Shown: positions 61,201 through 64,000 of the stretch, one piece after another
How the letters are laid out: every line of letters begins with the position of its first letter
How positions within the stretch are numbered: the stretch's first letter is position 1
Assembly: GCA_050305515.1 (NCBI GenBank)
Contig: JBNLFL010000025.1
Span: 1 to 64,000, forward strand
DNA from: JAFGUB01 sp050305515
GTDB taxonomy: Bacteria > Campylobacterota > Campylobacteria > Campylobacterales > Sulfurimonadaceae
Length of the DNA stretch: 64,000 nucleotides
Direction of reading: 5' to 3'
The notes under the pieces: generated by a model
What the model was told of the DNA's origin: nothing
Database searches by the model: none
Seen by the model: only the letters and a program-made list of their open reading frames with translations
Translations under genes and position numbers: made by a program

Positions 61201-63417
61201 ATGCGAAGCGTCTTTTTGATTTTTGTTTTACAGTTAATGTTAAATGCCATGCAGCCGATTCCGGCCGGTAGCACTTATTGGACATATGAAACGGGCGGTA
61301 ATATCGATTCCTCTGCAGCCATAGGTGCAGATGGAACGGTCTATTTTGGAAACAGCGATAATACGGTTTATGCGCTCACTTCCGGAGGAACATATAAATG
61401 GAACTATGTGGCGCCGGTAGGTTCGAATTTCAGATCTTCTCCTGCTTTGGGAATCAATGGCAATCTTTATATTGGGTGTGATGACAATAAAACCTATGCT
61501 CTGAGTTCCGATGGCAGTAAACTGTGGGAATATGAAACCGGAGGTGCCATTCATGCATCACCCGCAATTGGCAATGACGGTACGGTTTATGTGGGCAGTA
61601 CGGACGGAAAACTGTATGCACTGCATCCCTCGACAGGTGCAAAACTGTGGGAATACCAGAGCGCAGACGCCATTTATTCCTCTGCAGCAATCGGCAAAGA
61701 CGGTACCATCTATTTTGGCAGCCATGACAATAAGCTGCGTGCACTTAATAATAACGGTACGCTAAAATGGTCATACACCATGGGCTCGGCTGTTTATGCC
61801 TCCCCGGCGATCGGCAGCGACGGTACGGTCTATGTCGGCAGTTTTGACAATAAACTTTATGCCATCGCAGCAGACGGCAGTTTAAAGTGGAGCTTTACGG
61901 CCAATGGTGCGCTACAGGCTTCTGCAGTCATTGGCGAAGACGGTACCATCTATTTTGGTTCTTACAATAACCGTTTTTACGCACTTTATGCTAATGGCAC
62001 ACTCAAGTGGAGCTACGATACGGCGGCCTCTGTCATAGGAACGCCACTGGTAGGTAAAGGCGGCGTGTATGTTGCTGCAGGCGTCAAAGTATATGCTCTT
62101 AATTTTGATGGGACACTACAGTGGGATTATGAAGCGGGTGATCTCATCTGGTCATCGCCGGCAATAGATTACAATAAGTTGTATGTCGGAAGCAAAGATA
62201 ACAAAATGCATGCGATTTCACTGGATTCGCATGTCAGTTCTGAGAGTGTTGCTCTGGCACCGAGTGCATGGCCTAAATTTGGCCGCAATAATGCAAACAG
62301 TGGAAATGCTCTTCTGAAATGGCGCACTTTTAGCTCTTATTTTGGGAATATCGTTGCATCGCCGTCGGTAGCTGCCAGTGGAAATATCTATTTTGGTACC
62401 CTGGGAAGCGGATATATTTATACCGTAACACCTTCCAGATATGCCTATACAGCCGGATTCACGGATCGTTCGACCTATGCCACCATAGCCATCGCAACGC
62501 TAGATGATGAATATGAAAAACTCTACATAGGCAACGATAACAATTCCACTTATATAAAAACAATATGTCCCACCTGTATAGGTACGTCAGAACTTTATCA
62601 AACAGGCAATAAAATTTTTGCTTCACCTGCCATAGGGCCGGATAAAACGGCTTATATTGCCAGTACTGATGGTTTGTTATACGCATTTGATACAAACGAT
62701 ATGTTGAAATGGAGTTATGACACTCACGGTGCCATTTACTCCTCTCCCGCCGTCGATAAAAAGGGTGTCATCTATCTTGGCAATCAAAACGGAAAACTCG
62801 TTGCAATCAATCCTGACGGAACACTCAAATGGGAATATAATGCCGTCGCAAGTGTTTTCTCATCTCCGGCAATCGATGCTGCAGGCCGTATCTATTTTGG
62901 TACGGAAAACTATAATCTTTATGCGTTGAATCCGGATGGTACGCTACATTGGCTATATCATGGGGTTGGACCTTTTATGTCTTCACCGGTGATTGCTGCA
63001 GACGGTACAGTTTATATAGGAAGTATTGACCATAAGCTCTATGCCATTAACAGTAACGGTACATTCAAATGGAGTTTTGAAATGAGCAACCCAATTTTAT
63101 CGACTGCAGCGATCGGCTCTGATGGTACGATTTACATTCACGATGACAATAAACTATATGCCGTAAATACAGACGGAAGCGAGAAGTGGTCGTATGTGGG
63201 CATAGGAAACGCCTATGCTTCGCCTGCAATAATGGAGGACGGTACGCTGTATCTTAATGGAAACTTTGCAACGGGCTACTACTATGCCATACAGACGGAT
63301 TCGATGGGATATCAAAAAGGAAGTCCATGGCCGACGTTTCGGCAGAACAACGCTCGAACCGGCAGTGCCCCATCATCAGGATTTCATGCATCATTGATTA
63401 TGTATCTGTTGCAGTAA
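61201..63417 (+). CDS. secreted PQQ-like beta-propeller repeat protein
   Basis: A 738-residue protein from the ATG at 61201 (GGAG upstream), with a signal peptide (about 1-17). Nearly the whole chain consists of about 16 repeats of 37-40 residues with the pattern SSPAIG-DGTVYFGS-DNKLYAL--DGTLKWSY, the PQQ/BamB-like blade. Repeats 1-8 end in WPKFGRNNANSG and repeats 9-16 in WPTFRQNNARTG, so it looks like two tandem eight-bladed propellers. No lipobox is present, so it is not a BamB lipoprotein; it may be a secreted quinoprotein-like or scaffold protein. The gene is AT-richer than the chromosome average here and lacks the TTACATGTAA repeat. Confidence 0.82.
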   Translation: MRSVFLIFVLQLMLNAMQPIPAGSTYWTYETGGNIDSSAAIGADGTVYFGNSDNTVYALTSGGTYKWNYVAPVGSNFRSSPALGINGNLYIGCDDNKTYALSSDGSKLWEYETGGAIHASPAIGNDGTVYVGSTDGKLYALHPSTGAKLWEYQSADAIYSSAAIGKDGTIYFGSHDNKLRALNNNGTLKWSYTMGSAVYASPAIGSDGTVYVGSFDNKLYAIAADGSLKWSFTANGALQASAVIGEDGTIYFGSYNNRFYALYANGTLKWSYDTAASVIGTPLVGKGGVYVAAGVKVYALNFDGTLQWDYEAGDLIWSSPAIDYNKLYVGSKDNKMHAISLDSHVSSESVALAPSAWPKFGRNNANSGNALLKWRTFSSYFGNIVASPSVAASGNIYFGTLGSGYIYTVTPSRYAYTAGFTDRSTYATIAIATLDDEYEKLYIGNDNNSTYIKTICPTCIGTSELYQTGNKIFASPAIGPDKTAYIASTDGLLYAFDTNDMLKWSYDTHGAIYSSPAVDKKGVIYLGNQNGKLVAINPDGTLKWEYNAVASVFSSPAIDAAGRIYFGTENYNLYALNPDGTLHWLYHGVGPFMSSPVIAADGTVYIGSIDHKLYAINSNGTFKWSFEMSNPILSTAAIGSDGTIYIHDDNKLYAVNTDGSEKWSYVGIGNAYASPAIMEDGTLYLNGNFATGYYYAIQTDSMGYQKGSPWPTFRQNNARTGSAPSSGFHASLIMYLLQ

Positions 63418-63510
63418 GCCAATGAAACTGCAAAAAAATGTTTAGTTTTATTCAAAATAAGATTAAAAAAGGAATAAAATATAGTGTGATACCAAAGAGA
63501 GAGTATGGCA

Positions 63511-63747
63511 ATGAAAAAACTCCTTATAAACAGTTTGTCCGTAATCTTTTTTTTCTGGGCAACAACACTCAAAAACAATACGGTCATTTACAGCGGCGGT
63601 CACGGTATCTACTGTAGCGGCTATCTGATGCAGAGCAATACCGTAACGAACAGCAGGCAGAACCCCTCGTATCCGACAGCTCAAAATATTGTGTGTGACG
63701 GTACCTGTACAGATGTAGACAATTATGCACCTGTAATCATTCAATGA
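63511..63747 (+). CDS. short exported protein resembling a beta-helix fragment
   Basis: A ~78-residue product with a signal-like start (MKKLLINSLSVIFFFWA), then NNTVIYSGGHGIYCSG and QSNTVTNSRQN, the N-N-T-V pattern of right-handed parallel beta-helix proteins, and four cysteines. Such proteins are normally hundreds of residues long, so this may be a decayed or truncated gene whose signal has become fused to the last coils. GAGAGAG lies before the ATGs at 63505 and 63511; the second is better spaced. It may be non-functional. Confidence 0.4.
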   Translation: MKKLLINSLSVIFFFWATTLKNNTVIYSGGHGIYCSGYLMQSNTVTNSRQNPSYPTAQNIVCDGTCTDVDNYAPVIIQ

Positions 63748-63868
63748 TGTATCCGGTGCTCACATTCCAATAACATTCAGGCTTTGCAGGTAACGCAAAA
63801 TTGTGTGAATCGACCCGATTAGCACATTAGATGTCTTTAGCGTTACATGTAAGCCAAGCCAAATTTGT

Positions 63869-63874
63869 TACAAT
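63869..63874 (+). promoter_or_regulatory. extended -10 box abutting the ovoA-like start
   Basis: TGTTACAAT (TACAAT at 63869-63874) ends 5 nt before the ATG at 63880, and no ribosome-binding site is visible, so the mRNA could be leaderless. A TTACATGTAA copy lies at 63843-63852, about where a -35 region would be. Confidence 0.45.
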
Positions 63875-63879
63875 ACCCC

Positions 63880-64000
63880 ATGCAAAGCCTCTTACCTCTC
63901 ACATTAACAGGGGATGATCCCCAAGCCAAACGTCAGGAAATTCTGGAGTATTTCCAAAACAGCTACGCGCTTTTTGAATCGCTCTTCGACCTTTTCGTTG
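63880..64000 (+). CDS. ovoA: 5-histidylcysteine sulfoxide synthase-like protein, 5' end only
   Basis: Only the first ~40 codons are inside the window. The peptide MQSLLPLTLTGDDPQAKRQE followed by ILEYFQNSYALFESLFDLFV matches the start of OvoA, where a TG-D-P-x-A-K-R-x-E-I-x-x-YF segment precedes the DinB-like domain. OvoA forms the sulfoxide of histidine and cysteine in ovothiol synthesis. With so little sequence, related EgtB-like enzymes cannot be excluded. Confidence 0.6.
   Translation, partial: MQSLLPLTLTGDDPQAKRQEILEYFQNSYALFESLFDLFV

Larger units (their letters stand above)
1031..63852. repeat. dispersed palindrome family TTACATGTAA, 32 exact copies
   Basis: Exact copies start at 1031, 1308, 4145, 5867, 9720, 9928, 11989, 14804, 18391, 28439, 28819, 30663, 31044, 34443, 35410, 36680, 39159, 39738, 42798, 42948, 48602, 51845, 52771, 53475, 53572, 53592, 53905, 54027, 58687, 60412, 61075 and 63843. 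One-base variants are at 23851, 49213 and 61062. Seven are intergenic, 25 are in genes. Chance expectation for a 10-mer in 64 kb is about 0.06. None occur in 18.4-28.4 kb, 43.0-48.6 kb or in the AT-rich lipoprotein gene. The family is not linked to one gene type. Confidence 0.95.

Noticed and set aside
1031..63852. TTACATGTAA as a classical DNA-uptake sequence
   Set aside because: Known uptake sequences are not palindromic and are enriched at terminators; most copies here lie within genes. The idea is not excluded but is not supported.

Overview
The window looks like chromosomal DNA of a chemolithotrophic member of the Campylobacterota (epsilonproteobacteria), close to the Sulfurimonas/Sulfurovum/Sulfuricurvum side of the group. 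The grounds are the gene order lysA-pheA-hisC-fliF-fliG-fliH-dxs, a sulfide:quinone oxidoreductase beside a DUF3373 outer-membrane protein, short (chorismate-domain only) PabB, a DUF6394 gene between secF and leuS, and rRNA with bacterial signatures. Base composition is roughly balanced except for AT-rich patches at about 45.0-45.34, 54.8-57.7 and 61.2-63.8 kb. No tRNA, CRISPR array, insertion sequence or prophage gene was recognised.

Layout. 1-0.6 kb: 3' end of 23S rRNA and a 5S rRNA. 0.7-5.8 kb: leftward bioD-pyrB-pabB, then rightward PLP sulfhydrylase and a Tat-type flavoprotein. 5.9-9.0 kb: clpS-clpA-aat, a complete bacterial Leu/N-degron module. 9.1-11.4 kb: DUF3015/DUF4105 exported pair. 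11.5-15.9 kb: tal, pilT, rplY, pth, lptG. 16-24.7 kb: lysA, pheA, hisC, fliF, fliG, fliH, dxs. 24.7-31.2 kb: uvrD/rep-type helicase, LysR regulator, a conserved hypothetical, pabC-like, cysK, lnt. 31.2-45.0 kb: yajC-secD-secF, DUF6394, leuS, lptE-like, a GGDEF protein, folC, an M23 peptidase, an RMD1-family protein, mfd. 45.3-48.9 kb: sulfide locus (haem-less cytochrome-like protein, DUF3373 porin, SQR). 48.9-53.3 kb: leftward SHP/DHC/cytochrome b561 electron-transfer operon with its own Spy/CpxP-like sensor protein, response regulator and kinase. 53.3-54.8 kb: pgeF and an inositol monophosphatase. 55-63.8 kb: exported beta-propeller and other secreted proteins around a second two-component system. 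The window closes in the 5' end of an ovoA-like gene.

The most striking signal is a dispersed perfect 10-bp palindrome, TTACATGTAA. I count 32 exact copies (one per 2 kb; about 0.06 expected by chance) in both genes and spacers. Inside genes it always falls in the two phases without an in-frame stop, giving Leu-His-Val (15 times) or Thr-Cys-Lys/Asn (10 times). Five copies sit in the 744-bp pgeF gene. In spacers it lies in the leaders of clpS, lptG, leuS and the DHC gene, and near 61.07 kb two copies pair into a long hairpin. It resembles in behaviour the highly iterated palindromes of cyanobacteria, and I know of no described function for it. Other items worth a look: a fossil inositol-monophosphatase fragment marking an insertion scar, four genes whose -10 box lies 5-7 nt from the start codon (possible leaderless mRNAs), a shared promoter element in front of two secreted-protein genes, and tandem 11-bp boxes upstream of the Cpx-like electron-transfer operon.
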